From positions 30,862,335-30,926,334 of the forward strand of contig NC_088788.1 of assembly GCF_949628265.1 (NCBI RefSeq): a stretch of DNA of 64,000 nucleotides, written 5' to 3'. This DNA comes from Cloeon dipterum. Taxonomy: Eukaryota > Arthropoda > Insecta > Ephemeroptera > Baetidae. The stretch's first letter is position 1; each line of letters starts with the position of its first letter. Made by a program: the position numbers and the translations under genes. The notes below the pieces were generated by a model. It searched no databases, had not been told where the DNA came from, and saw only the letters and a list, made by a program, of their open reading frames with translations. Below, piece by piece: positions 42,673-59,658 of this stretch.

Positions 42673-43306
42673 TTTTGAAAAGTTATGTTCTCTTAAATCT
42701 TAAAATGTAAGTAAAATATCATGCACGTGTGAGTTTGGGACTCTTTTGAGAGGAGAGAGGTATGATGCAGATGCAGATGCCTCCTAACAAAAGACCAAGC
42801 ATGTGTTTGTAGTTTGTGCTTGAAATTGAAATGTTTAGGCGCTGCAAGCGCAGTCAACGGCAAGGAGTAGAAGTAAATCGATGAGTTGATGTTAAGAGCC
42901 AATAGAAATGCTATTTTCATACGTCCACTAAAACCTTCTTTGTAATTTGTGTAAAAAGACCAATATTGGACCAATAGGAACTCTAGTGAAAAAGTGTTTC
43001 GGCGCCAAAATAAAGCATGGCCGACGCCGACAGGTGGACCAAGACTTAAACAGGGTTGAAGCAGCAATATGTATTCGCTCTCAGCGCTAGTCACCGTCAC
43101 GTCAACTCCCTTTCTCTGACATTCTCAGTCTTTCAAAGTCGTCTATCTTCGTGAGTTGTGCAGTTTTGTACATCCAAACATTAATACATAATACATTATT
43201 ATCACTGTCAATGAAGTTCAGTGAAATAATTTATTGACTTTTGGGTTTACCAAGTCATCAAACGCTAATATGTATTTATTACATCCATTTCTGCAGTGTT
43301 GACATC
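42673..43306. promoter_or_regulatory. TRMT112/BRCA1 divergent intergenic region
   Basis: 634 bp lie between two divergent start codons. GC content rises at 42760-43110. An acceptor-like CTGCAG at about 43291 could mark a spliced BRCA1 leader. The promoter function is inferred from position. Confidence 0.5.
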
Positions 43307-46300
43307 ATGCACAGGACAAAGGGGACAACAACGACAACATCTCTGAGTGATGATGAAATCACTTTGCTTAGAATTAGCCACTCTCTACTGACAGAAAAAA
43401 TCAAATGCAAAATATGGTATCTATAATTTACCTATATGTATATGTAGTACACATATCATTACGCATCCGCATGCTCAATTATGAATAATATATATGGAAA
43501 AGCTAGAGTTCTCGCCGAGTTACAGTTTTCGCCTTTCAATGTTATTAGTATAGGGACGATAGATTTGATGCGTGTACATAAACGGTAAAGTCGGCGAAAA
43601 CTGTAGCTTTTCCATAATAGGGGATTCGCACTTTCCAATCACTCACACTTTTCGCTCTGATGGGAAGAATCAATGTTAATGCTCTATCCTATTAGCGAAA
43701 AGTGCGATTTGGCGAAAATTGTGAGTCTACTGTAATTATTAAGTGCATGATATGTGTGCTGAATTCGCAGCCAGAACAATATTGTATGTACTGCATGTAT
43801 ATGTCCAAAATCAAAGATTTAATCTAAAAAAGTCTCTTGTTTAACAGTTTTAATATCGTAATTCCATCTTACAGCAACAACAGTATGAAAAAAGTAGCTG
43901 GCATACAATGTGGACACGTCTTTTGCCGCCCATGCATTGTGAAACAACTTCAGAAAAGCTCACTATGCCCTTTATGTAATAGTGAAGTGGACAAAAATAT
44001 CACTATAGTCAACAAATCGTTGACTGTGTATTATGAGAATCTCCAGGACATCATCAAGCAGTGTGAAAGACTATTACCTAGACAGAGTTAGTGTTTTAAT
44101 GTTTTCTAATTATGTATTAGCTACACAAAAGTATTGGTAAACTAAAGGAATTTGCTTACTATTGTATTTTCTGATTTCAGCGCCAGTAGCTACTAAAAAG
44201 CGAGGAAACGAAGCTATGTCAGTCTCGGAGACTCCTCCAACAACTGCACGTCGCTCTAAAAGAAGTATGGCTTGCAAAACTCCCGCGGGAGAACACAGTG
44301 ATGCTGACCTGAGCAAACAACGAAAGAATGAAATTTCAGCAACCACAGTTACTAAACATTTTGACATGGAAAAGATATCAAACCGGAAGGAAAGCAAAGC
44401 TGAGCTTGAAGAGCTCAAGTCGCCTCTTAGGATGCCATCTCAGTTTCCAAACGAATCATCTGTGGTATCTCAATACAGCATAATTCCTGAGGACAAAGTA
44501 AGGTATTGGTTGGATGAAGCAAAGACAAGTGCAGTTCCAACTCAAGATAAACCCATTGACACCCCAATAACTCAATCGACTTTGGTGTCTGTTTCTCAAA
44601 CTCGAGCTAAGCATCAACAACAGCAGCAAACTTTTAAAACACCTCCAGTGCCACAAAGAACTACTGAAGAACCTCCTGCACCTGCTGAATCAGAAGAAAC
44701 GCAAGCAGATTCAATTATTGTTAGCAATGCCACTAGAAGAAACTATGCTGCAGAAGCCATCAAGGAGGACAGTATTCTCAACTTGGACATTTCCATTGAA
44801 GAATGTCCAGGGCTGTTCAAATCGCAATCCGATGAATATCAGAATAAGCGCGAAGAGAAGAGGTTGAAGGATATTGAGAAATGTGACAACTTGGAGAAAC
44901 CCAAATTGAGAGGGCTTGGTTTGAGGAAGAAGAAAGTTTTGCCGATCAAGTACGATGATGAAGATGACTCTGAGCCCAAATCCAACACTCCCATCAAAGA
45001 AACTAGAAGCCGTAACTCTATGTCGGATGTTTCCATTGAAGACTTCATTGAAGATGGAGTAAAGGAGAAACCTATTCGTCGCTATTCCAACAAAAAGTTA
45101 AACCCTCCAGTTAAAGTGCAAACTGATATTGACGTTGCGACACAGCAAGAAGTTTCCCCAATGAAGCCAGGAGTATTGAACAAAGAATTGCCTGCACTGC
45201 CTGTAAAATCATCTAGCATTGTTGAGGTTGCTTCGCCAGAGCACTCACCCTTGAAGAAAAAGAAAACTCCATCACCAGGCTTCTCAAGGTATCAAAAGAT
45301 GAAGTCAGATTTCATGGAGAAGAGGAAAATTCTGCCACTCGACATTAGTACAGGTTCAACTCGAAACGCGCCGGCAGCCAAGAAGAGTGTTTCTCCAAAG
45401 AGTAGTGAGATGGTGATTGATTCAGCAAGTGAGAGAACAGTCGCACAAATGACAGTAAATCAACCACTAGCTGAACCTGCAGCCAAGGAGACAAACCATG
45501 TTGAAAACCACCACAGTCCAAATTTGATTGAAAACTCATTGCCTATTGAGGGTTTGCCTGAAGAACTACAAGGCTCTTATTCAGGAAATGCCGCTGCTCC
45601 AAAAAAAGCAGAACGCAACAAACCTAGAGCTAGCAAAAAATTGCTTCCTGCACTTTCCATTCCTCCCACCCAAGAGAGCATTCAATCCTCAGCAAGCGCC
45701 ACTAGTGTTCGTAAAAGAAAAACCTTCTCTCTTGAGTCAAATACTGCTGATATCGTGGGTAACAGTCCCCCTGGCCAAAAGACGTTGCAGACATTTGCCG
45801 CTAAATGTAAAACTCCTGAGAAGAACGGTTAGTTTGAATTTTTCATTAAAATCTATTGTAATCATTATTTTATTTCCTTTCAGCCACTCTCAAGAACAGA
45901 ATTCAGTTCTTTAGACAAGGCAAGCTACACAGCGCTCGCAAGATGTACTCTGTTCAATTTTTTAAACTCGGATATTTGAGCCCCATTACTGTGAAACGGA
46001 ACATCAAATTTGTGTAGGTTAACCTTATTAAGTTATTTGTTTATTTATCCAGTCTGAAAATCCTGATTGTTTCAGCCGTAAGCAATTTCGAGATGCAGCG
46101 GTTCAGACTAGCCCAAGACATGCTTCACAAATGGATACGACTCTTGCTGAAAAGTCAAAGCTATCTTCCTGGGACCAGTCTGCCAAGTTGCCGAACCCTA
46201 ACAAAACAACTTTATCAGAAACTGTAGAAGCAGAGAAGCGAGTGGATGATTCATCTGATGAAATGGATCTTGTTGAGAAGAGCCAAGAGATGATCGAAAA

Positions 46301-48641
46301 TGACATATTTTTGCCTCAGTTGACAAAGGCTAAAGATTACGTGCTGGAACCTTGCCAGATTGACTCAAACGACATTATTCCTGCCAGCATGCCCACTGTT
46401 ACTCAAAGCTTGAAAAGGCTAATCGATTCCAGCTCCTTGTCATTGTCAGCTTCAACAGGAAGCGTTGAAACGCTGCTATCACTGAATGAGTCTGAATTCG
46501 ATCTGCAACAAGACCGGTCAGAGAAGCCAACGAAAAGGAGGAAACTGGCAAGCAGATTTTCTCAAGAAAATACACAGAACAGTGCTGATGTAAAAAGGAT
46601 GCTTCAAAAGACAGCTCCCAATCCAGTTGTTGACGTTGTAAAGGGCGATGGGAAAGAATTGCAGTGGAGGGACAGCAGCCAGGATGCAGCCGTGAGGGCG
46701 GTTGTAATGGAAGATCTAAAATATGCAAGAGAAAAGGCAACCCAAGCCCATTCCTTGGGGACAACTTGCATCATTGAATCAACTCCCAATGAGTGAGTTC
46801 TGCATTACTTGAAATTACCTACAAATCTGAAATGAATGTGTTTCTAGCAAAAACGTGGGTGATTTAAAAGCTGGAAATATAAACAGTCAGGATGTAAGTT
46901 TCATTGTTTTCAATGATTATTGTATTGACAAAACTGTTGTGTTTTCCAGGCGCAACCTGGAAAAGCTCTGAATGCTAGCAGAATCTCAGCTAAGGGTAAT
47001 AACATCAGTCCATTTCTCGAGGAATCTGATTCGGTATGCAAATGGTTAAAGGTTAAATCATTTGTAATGTATTGGTCCTATTAGCTCACGGAGAATGAAA
47101 TTGAGCACCAAAATTCAACAGCTCTGAATAACTCAAATGAAAGTTTCATCAAATTATCAGCTAATGAAGGAAAATTGGTTTGCAAGGTATAGTTTGTAAA
47201 CTAAACATTGTAAATACTATATTGGATTAAAAAACTACTGCAAGTGACTATCTTATCGGGATGAAATTCTATTTTGTAGGAGTCTGTGAATGAAGTTGAG
47301 GAGGAAGAGCTGGAAGTCATCGAAGGAACGCCCAAAGCAAAAAGGCAAAACCAATAGCAATTATTAAGACTCTATAATTTTGATAACTCTCTTTTCCTGC
47401 AGGTCAGAAGCAGTTGCAAAACTGGATCCTGCGGTGTCTTTCATTTTTACCAGTTTGGCTAAAGGTCAAGTTGCGCAAATTCAGAAATTCTGCCAGACAT
47501 TCAAGAGCTCCTCAGTCAACACTTCCATGAACCAAACAGTTACACATCTGGTGGTAAATTGTTACTATTTTGTTCATCATTCCCCAGGTTTCAAATATAT
47601 TTCAACAGGTGCCTCATTCTGAAGACATGAACACAGTCAGCACTTTGAAATTTTATCTTGCCGTGGCTAAAGGACTTTGGGTTGTTTCTATTCACTGGGT
47701 TTCAGATTGCATCTCTTCAGGGCGAATAATCCCAGAGGTATCCTAGTTGAAATAAGACTCATTATTTCTTGATAAATGAACTTGTTCTAGGAGCCATACG
47801 AAATGAAAAACATGCATGGGTTTGATGGGCCCCGCAAATCTCGCCTGAGCAAGGGGAATATTTTTCATGATTTTGAGATGTTTTGTTTGGATGGAATTTA
47901 CACTGGAGTAAGCAGAGAGCAGATCAAGGTAGCTTAATAAATATTTGACTGGCAAGCTCTACTCTTGGTTAATTAGGACATTATTCGCTGTGGAGGCGGG
48001 CTGGCCCTGAAAAGCATCAGGGAGCCTCAGAAAAAGAAGTACCGTTTAGTTATTTGCGCATCAGAAAATGTGGACGAAGGTATTATTTGATTTTTATATT
48101 CAACAATTATTTATCTGAGTTGATTCTCTATGTATGTGTGCTCGCCAAAATTTCCATTCCAAAGCCTCCGTGCTTGGAGTAAATTATTTAGGAACAATGT
48201 GGCATTGTTTCTGCAGACTAAAAATTATTGATACCATGTCACTGCTTGACAGCTGAGCAAATTGAAACTTTGTGATGTAGTCCTAGCAATTAATCAATAA
48301 CCTAACCCTGTTAAGACTAATTAGACCATGACAAAATTTGCGTTAGGGAAACCGACTTGCATTTAATTATTTATTAGAAAAAAATCTGTTTTGATTCATG
48401 TGATTGATATATATCCTTGAGAGAATCAAATTGTATGGTTTTCTGTCACGCAGGAGCTATGGAGGACAGCAACTGCGTAGTGCTCATGATGGACTGGGTC
48501 TTGGAATCTGTTGAGAACTACCGCCTGGCTAGCGCCTTCAACTATCTGCCCATTGGTGTGTCTGTGACCCAAGTTTCACAGTCTCATTTTGATTTGCCTG
48601 CTGATATGCTCCGCTTTGAGGCTAGTGATGAATCTATGTAA
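43307..48641 (+). CDS. BRCA1: BRCA1 homolog (RING plus tandem BRCT ubiquitin ligase)
   Basis: Fourteen exons give about 1,273 residues (human 1,863). BRCA1 pairs with BARD1 as a nuclear E3 ligase in homologous recombination and checkpoint control. The RING is split by intron 1 (43417-43874): CKIC closes exon 1 plus the first base of exon 2, then CGHVFCRPC and CPLC complete the C3HC4 set. Exon 3 (44181-45827) is a long, disordered, Lys/Ser-rich stretch, as in the family. The BRCT pair starts at about 47410: FTSLAKGQ with a Thr near the Ser1655 position, TVTHLV, STLKFYLAVAKGLWVVSIHW with the phosphate-binding Lys, then GFDGPRKSR, DIIRCGGGLAL and VVLMMDWVLESVENYRL. This fits BRCA1 better than BARD1; no ankyrin repeats are present. 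Exon 9 ends at 47344 with an apparent GC donor (intron 47345-47402). The last intron (48080-48453) is 374 bp. It ends 115 bp from the convergent PSMC2 stop. Confidence 0.92.
43493..43740. repeat. Foldback (inverted repeat) element in BRCA1 intron 1
   Basis: TATGGAAAAGCTA at 43493-43505 is the exact reverse complement of 43604-43616, and TACAGTTTTCGCC at 43521-43533 is the exact reverse complement of 43593-43605. A second, looser hairpin follows (CACACTTTTCGCT at about 43647; AGCGAAAAGTGCG at about 43696). The motif (A/T)GCGAAAA recurs throughout. It looks like a small MITE-type insertion or two nested hairpins. No transposase and no certain target-site duplication is seen. Confidence 0.6.
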
Positions 48642-48756
48642 TGAAGCAGTATTGTATTATCAAGATGATCGTATATTTTTCATTAAATGTGCTTTTTAAA
48701 TTTAAGCCTTAATTTTATTAATCAAAATAACACGAAATATTGCCACTTAAAGCAGC

Positions 48757-50408
<1,652 letters not shown>

Positions 50409-51757
50409 TTTTCAAAAATTTAAAAGGCCAATATTTGTTTAAATGTTAATAATATTCGCAGTCCTCGGAATGACAACTACAAAAATTGTGCATGAATTGG
50501 TTGAAAGACGAAAACAGTCGGCTTACGACTACGATGATTTTCGTAATTGTTTCGAAAACGAAAAGATGGCTTTGGAAGAACGCGCAGTGTATGATTTCGG
50601 TGCACTGCGCATAACAATATGACGCTAGGAGAAAACCGAGCGCATCTACCAAAAATTTAAACCATCATCATAAGAAGCACGAATGCGCATGATCAGCTTG
50701 ACCAGGTTAAGGTTAATTTTAAATCTGAAGCGCTCGAAAAGGTGCGCTATGCTGGATAATGTCTATTTTTTTTATTTTTAATGCTATGCAAATGTCACTC
50801 TCCGCGTCCTTGTACTTAAACCATTGAAATACGATCACTATTATGAAATTATAAATAAGGTACATTACAATGTTTTACTTACATTGGAATAACAGAAAGC
50901 AGAAAATTTAAAAAAAATTGACTTTAATTATTATATTTATCAGAATTCATTATCAATCAATTAATAATTTTATTAAACACTACTCTCGTGCACAACAGAT
51001 AATAATTTAATTATCAACGCAGTATGTATTTGTATATATAAGTGAGAACAAACATTTATAAACATCTATAAATATTTATATGAGTGTGGCAAAGTCGAAC
51101 AATGTAAAATCATTTTAATTTATCCTGCTCTTCCTAACATATATAAGTAATTTACTGCTAATGGCGGGTGCGCCTTTAAAATACTATATTTTTAATTTTG
51201 CTATTTAAAATTTTAGGTATTCTAGTGAAAACACTCGCTCGAACCCTGTCCCATTGTGCAGCCTTTCGAATTTTTATTTTCAGAAAAAAATAATATTGCC
51301 TTAAAAATCACGCTTCTTCCATTCAAACAATTTTATCTCATCGATGGTCCAAAAATAACAACTGATTATGTAGTGATAACCTGAAATTGAATATCCGAGT
51401 TTTGAAAGGAACGCGCCCCAGATCGCCCCTCCATCCCAAATATTAAAAACTTTTGCGAATGCAATGCGATGCAATGCATCCAACGTGCGACTGCGCTAAA
51501 AAGTGGGTGTAACGCGTCAAATGAAAATTTGGGGCATTTCTTCTGACTGGACATCGTGGGTCATAGAACTGCCGCAGAAATAATTCCCGACTTGTGATTG
51601 ACCTCAAACAAAAGAAATGCGCTAGTGTACTGTATAATCTATAGTGAGTGTGACAGCAGGTAGAATAGTCGCGGCTTGGCGTCGTGCCTGTGATGTCCTC
51701 TGCTCGCTGTTGTTATCTACTGCTTCTGTGGGAACTGTCCTGAAGCTACCGAGACTA
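50409..51757. other. PSMC2/NAA60 divergent intergenic region
   Basis: The first 300 bp is mixed composition and probably holds the PSMC2 promoter. 50750-51200 is very AT-rich. A 64-bp copy of a NAA60 exon start lies at 51210-51273 and is listed separately. 51400-51757 is GC-richer and probably holds the NAA60 promoter and leader. No separate gene is seen. Confidence 0.5.
51210..51273 (+). repeat. 64-bp direct repeat, upstream copy (duplicated NAA60 exon start)
   Basis: This stretch is identical to 51835-51898, including the ATTTTAG acceptor and the first part of NAA60 exon 2. After 51273 the two copies diverge completely (AT-rich with a further TTTTCAG at about 51277-51283). Spacing between copies is 625 bp. 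The identity implies a recent duplication or gene conversion. Confidence 0.85.
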
Positions 51758-52743
51758 ATGGCAGGGATCAGTTGGTACGGATTTAGGGTCATGCCCTTGA
51801 CAGCTCCGAATCACATCATTGTCTTTATTGTTATATTTTAGGTATTCTAGTGAAAACACTCGCTCGAACCCTGTCCCATTGTGCAGCCTTTCGAATTTGC
51901 AGCTTAGATTTTTGTGTCCAGCGGACCTAGAAGAGGTGTAAATTCAGATTATTTATATTCATTAAGCAACACTCTTTTAAAATTATATATATATTCGGCA
52001 TAATTTTGCCGTTTCAATATTTAGCAAGCATGGTACAGTTAGCAACGACGTGAATTAAAAATCCTGTGTGTCAGGTTCGGAGGCTGTGCCAGGACTGGTT
52101 TCCCATCGAATATCCAGACTCATGGTACCAAGACATCACTTCCGACCCCAGATTTTACTCATTGGCAGCAATCTACGGTGGCATAATCATTGGGCTCATC
52201 GTTGCTGAAATTAAGTCGTACAATAAACTCAGTAAAGAGGTAATAATATCTTGCCAATCAGAATAATTATTATTAATTTGCACATCATTTTTGTTATTTG
52301 CTTCAGGATAGCACAATTTTGTCTGTGTCGCCGCACGAAAGGATTGATGTGGGGTACATTCTAAGTTTAGGTGTAAGCAAGGTATACAGGAGAAATGGAA
52401 TCGCCTCACTCTTGCTGGAACACCTCATCCGTTACATGAATACAAACGAGAACGCTCACTGCAAGGCTCTTTTCCTGCATGTTCTAACCACAAATAATGC
52501 TGCGATTCAGTTTTATGAGCAACGACGGTTCAAGTATGATGAAACTCTCACTCTTGGTCGAATGCCAGTATATTATTCATTTATTTCAGGCTTCATTCAT
52601 TCCTGCCTTATTACTATTCAATTCAAGGCAAGAGCAAAGATGGATTTATGTACGTTCTCTACATCAACGGAGGCCACCCGCCCTGGAGTTTAGCGTATCC
52701 TTTTCTAAAAGATAAAAGTCACGCAAACCTTCTTTATATATAG
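51758..52743 (+). CDS. NAA60: N-alpha-acetyltransferase 60 (GNAT, Golgi-associated NatF)
   Basis: Five exons (51758-51774, 51842-51935, 52075-52239, 52307-52533, 52590-52743) give 218 residues. NAA60 acetylates N-termini of transmembrane proteins that face the cytosol. The family core is plain: LRFLCPADLEE, CQDWFPIEYPDSWYQDITS, GLIVAEIKSY, then the acetyl-CoA loop VSKVYRRNGIASLLLEHL, ALFLHVLTTNNAAIQFYE, HSFLPYYYSIQGKSKDG and VLYINGGHPPWSLA. A 56-bp intron (52534-52589) must be removed to read RRFKLHSFLPYYYS; reading through it gives an unrelated tail. The start is a 17-nt exon (MAGIS plus two bases), inferred because exon 2 has no ATG in frame. The C-terminus ends about 17 residues after the conserved W, shorter than the human Golgi-anchoring tail. 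Confidence 0.9.
51835..51898 (+). repeat. 64-bp direct repeat, downstream copy (in NAA60 exon 2)
   Basis: This is the partner of 51210-51273. Here the repeat continues into coding sequence (LRFLCPADLEE) that matches the NAA60 N-terminus, so this is the functional parent copy. Confidence 0.85.
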
Positions 52744-53049
52744 TTGATAAGTTGCTTGAATTTTGTATTTGATATATGAGTTTTTCAAGCGCAAGTGATA
52801 TCACTGGGTACATAATGATCTGTACCAGATAAATAGTCTTGGGAAACTTAAGAAACTGACAAGTTAAAAAGCAACTACTTTGGGTTACCCAAAGACATAA
52901 ATTATAATAATAATATATATTGCGCCCCGACTTAATATTTAGAGTTTTTTAATCTCAAATTATGAGATTACACACAGTCCTTCATTAAAATATAGTTGTT
53001 GGACTTCTCTATTTTTATTTTTTTCAAACCTCTGCTCAGCACATCCCGC
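52744..53049. other. NAA60 3' flank
   Basis: AT-rich sequence after the stop, likely 3' UTR. Nothing else is seen. Confidence 0.5.
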
Positions 53050-53385
53050 GGGCTATGAGCTCACCGGGTCCCAATATCACCGCCGAGAGGATAACATGGC
53101 CATCTTTTCGTCTTCCTGCACAGAGTTTTTTTTATTGAAACGCAGAACATTTGTCCCTAAAGCCGCTGGAATGGTGCAAAAACCAGCAAGTGGAGAGTCA
53201 GCGCCGTTGTGTCTCTCAGCCCGAGCCTGTTGAACTGTTGAGCGTTTCGAGTAACTTAACTAACCACCTTTTGCCATCTCTGACATTGGACAGCCAGTGC
53301 TGTTAGATCCCAAGATCCCTCAACTGCTCAAATATCTCCAATTGCTTTGATACTCCTGAGAGAATGCCTTGATAATGCGAGCCAA
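53050..53385. repeat. Interspersed repeat, copy 2 of 2
   Basis: Aligns along its whole length with 13114-13452 in the same orientation, with many substitutions and small indels. It is shorter inside the block after AACATGGC. The minus-strand frame seen in copy 1 is not kept here. Sequence outside the shared block is unrelated in the two places, which fits two independent insertions or duplications of one unit. Confidence 0.7.
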
Positions 53386-54475
53386 TGGGCTTGTTTTCTT
53401 TTGTCAGATCTAATTTTTTGGTGACTCTTTATCATAAAAACGTGCAAAAGTAACATTTTTTAGTTGATAATTTGTTTGAAAGTTTCCTTAACCTTTGGAA
53501 TCAGTGATTATATCAAGCATTACTGCGAAGTTCTGGTGCGTTCTGACCCTTGTTCGGTGCCTGCATGGATTTGGGGCCAGCTACAGGCAGTCACCGAGTG
53601 GATTTGGCCAAGAGTTGGGCGAGCAGCGCATAGCACATCGACCCTGTTCTGGTAGACTGATTACCCTACGTACGTTCAAGTATTATTTGACAATTCCTAT
53701 TCACATGTGTTGTTAATCGATTAAGAGAGCCCAAATAGAACAAATTTATATTATAGTTTGCTGTAATTCAAGAAACCTGTAAGAAACAAAGTATTTTATC
53801 GCCTACACGCCAACCAAAGCCTTTGCAAGAAATATTTGTTAAGAGTGATAATCCAGAAGTAGGGTCTCGTTGGTTCACAAATTATTACAGTGCTTCTAAG
53901 TCAGTTGATTTCTTTTTACCGTTATTCTACCCCCTATTGTGCCATTGGAAGACCCGCCCCTTGCACATTCCCCGGTGTCACATTTTGGAGAAATTCTTAT
54001 TTTTTAATCAAACATTAATCTAACTTTCCCAGATAATTATGGTATGAAGTAAATTATATTCTTCTTTTTATCATCATCAGTATTGTTAAAATAATTTTGT
54101 TTACAACTGACGCTTTTTAAATGTCACGCATCAAATGAACTCAACTATGTGGTCTAAAATTTAACCAAAGGTTCTCATGTTGGAAAACAGGTATATCAAT
54201 TTCTGCAAACTCATGTTAAATTTAAACAGTTCCCGTGTGCAACTCTGACAAAGCAAGTACTAAATTTTGGTGCAATGAATGATACTTTTGGAGTGTTCTT
54301 GAGCGATTGATGCAAATTTTACTGTTCAGATGTTTACACCACATAATTTGTCAAACAAATGAGATGGAGACTGTTATATTTTTAGATGTAGCACAAACTG
54401 TTATGTGGCACAAATGCAGTAGAAATGTGAAATAAAGAGAGAAATTGAGAACATTAAAATAGCCACTTTAACAAT
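53386..54475. other. Spacer between repeat copy 2 and the PRPF40 3' end
   Basis: AT-rich to mixed DNA with short unrelated open frames (for example 53495-53716). Part of it is probably PRPF40 3' UTR. No gene is supported. Confidence 0.5.
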
Positions 54476-57674
<3,199 letters not shown>

Positions 57675-58300
57675 TGTGCTTTTGGAGGAGCACCAAGCAA
57701 AAGCGACAGAGTGGACAAGGCAAGGACAGGGTGAAGTAGGTATATAGTATTGATTTGCAAAGGAAAAACATTCGGATTAACATGCGCAAGCAAAAAATAC
57801 ATGCAATCATCTGCCGTAATACATAATTGCAGCACCCAAGCCAAGAGAAAAATCATATCAACATAATAATGTTCACAGTATCATCGTTTGCGCAAAAACA
57901 ATGGCATCAGAGGTAAAAAAACAAAGATATTATGATGTACAAAATGTGTGCTGCGTTTTCTAGACTTACCTCAAGAAATTATATTCTGCATCAAAAGACC
58001 ACTTACAGAGCTAACCAGGTTTTAAATTGTTAATAATCTGGCAGGAGGCGGAATCCGGCTTCTGAGCGAAGCACACACACATGTAATAGCAAACAAACAA
58101 ATTGCAATTCTACCAACATAAGCGTGGATTTTATAGTTTTTTATGTTGGTAACACTACATTCATAATATTTTGTTTATCGTGCACTTTCACGTTGTTAGC
58201 GTTGCGTGTGGCTACTGTGTCTGCGTTTATTTTCCCAAAGTGTTTCTCTATCTCCCCTGGAGGTTCATCTAATCAACTGGGAAACTTGAATTATTAAACG
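57675..58300. promoter_or_regulatory. PRPF40/SYF2 divergent intergenic region
   Basis: 626 bp lie between the divergent start codons of two spliceosome genes. GC content is higher at 58030-58280. It must contain both promoters; a shared one is an inference from layout. Confidence 0.5.
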
Positions 58301-59658
58301 ATGGATGTGCAAGCTGGTCCTTCTACCTCCTCTGGTACAAGCTTCAAGGAAAAGCAGGCAGATAGAATGAAAAAGCTGCGTGACCTCCATCAGAAGAGGG
58401 TATATTATAATTAAATATATAAATAAGTTAACAACATTATACAATACAAAATAATATTATTATCTAAGAGTATTCAATCCTATTTACACGCATTTAGCAG
58501 GCTCATTTTAATTAATTACGCAATTAACTCGCCTGTAATTATTATTTTTTCACTTGAATGCAGAAATTAATTTTCACTGCTTTTGACTTTCAGAACGAAG
58601 CCCGTCAACTGAATCATCAGGAAGTTGTCGAAGAAAATAAAAGGAAAAATCTTCCTACTAATTTTGAGGCTAGAAAGCGAAGGGCTGAATGGATCTTGAA
58701 GGACGATGATGCAAGGAAAGAGGCTGCAGAAAAGGTGAGAACATTTTCTTAGTTCTTTATTGTTAACAAAAAGGAAACTGCTGAACAAACAAAAGAAAGG
58801 AATACATAACTACATAACTATATAATATAATTATTCTCACCTAATCTTGGTGCGAACAGTGCCACCCAAAGGAATGTACATGACCTGATTGGCACCAAAA
58901 AACAGAATATGCTGCTGTTTTTACTACTTTGAGTGTTAATATTTACAAAAGCCCCATTATTTATTCTTTTTTCAATGCTTCTTTTGACCTTGTGACCTTT
59001 TTTTTAAATTCAGATTTTTATTACTACATTGACACATTTTCCCTCTACTTAAGGATATCAAAATAATAGGGAAATTTTACAGGGAGAAGATTATGACAGA
59101 GTGAAACTTATGGAAGTTGGTGCTGATGAGGCTGCCAAATTGGATAGAAAGAAAAAGAAGAAAAACCCTGACCAAGGATTTGCAGACTATCAGCAAGCCA
59201 CCATTAGGTAACAGGCTCAAATACGCCATTTAAAAGATCTCATGCTATTTAATATTTTGACAGGCAATACACCCGTCTAGTAAACAACATGAAAGTTGAC
59301 CATGAGCAGTATGAAAGGCAAAAAGAATCTGTTGGAGAGGATGTATTCTACGGCAAACAGAACACTATTTTGCACGGCGTTCACAAAGACAGCAAAGAGG
59401 GTATTGACCGGATGGTCCAGGATTTGGAAAAACAGTACGCAGAAATCTGTTGATAGAACGACTCTTTATTTAAAATGCAATTTCCTTTGCAGGATCGCCA
59501 AGAGAGAGAAGTATAGCCGCCGAAGGATGCACAACGATGATGCCGACATTGATTACATCAACGAGAGGAACATGAAGTTCAACACAAAGCTGGAACGGTT
59601 TTATGGAGAGTATACCACAGAAATCAAGCAGAATTTGGAGCGAGGAACTGCTGTGTAA
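58301..59658 (+). CDS. SYF2: Pre-mRNA-splicing factor SYF2
   Basis: Five exons (58301-58399, 58594-58734, 59083-59207, 59264-59434, 59493-59658) give 233 residues (human 243). SYF2 is a component of the NineTeen-complex-related set in the activated spliceosome. The protein is highly charged and helical. Family motifs: [77 protein letters not shown] and the C-terminal [20 protein letters not shown]. Intron 2 (58735-59082) is AT-rich with no gene seen. An AATAAA lies at about 59762. Confidence 0.96.

Noticed and set aside
51229-51250. tRNA T-loop-like GGGTTCGAGC on the minus strand of the 64-bp repeat
   Set aside because: No matching stem, no D-arm or anticodon arm; the downstream copy is NAA60 coding sequence.
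52534-52696. Alternative NAA60 C-terminus read straight through 52534-52589
   Set aside because: It destroys the conserved LPYYYSI and GGHPPW segments, which appear intact once the 56-bp intron is removed.
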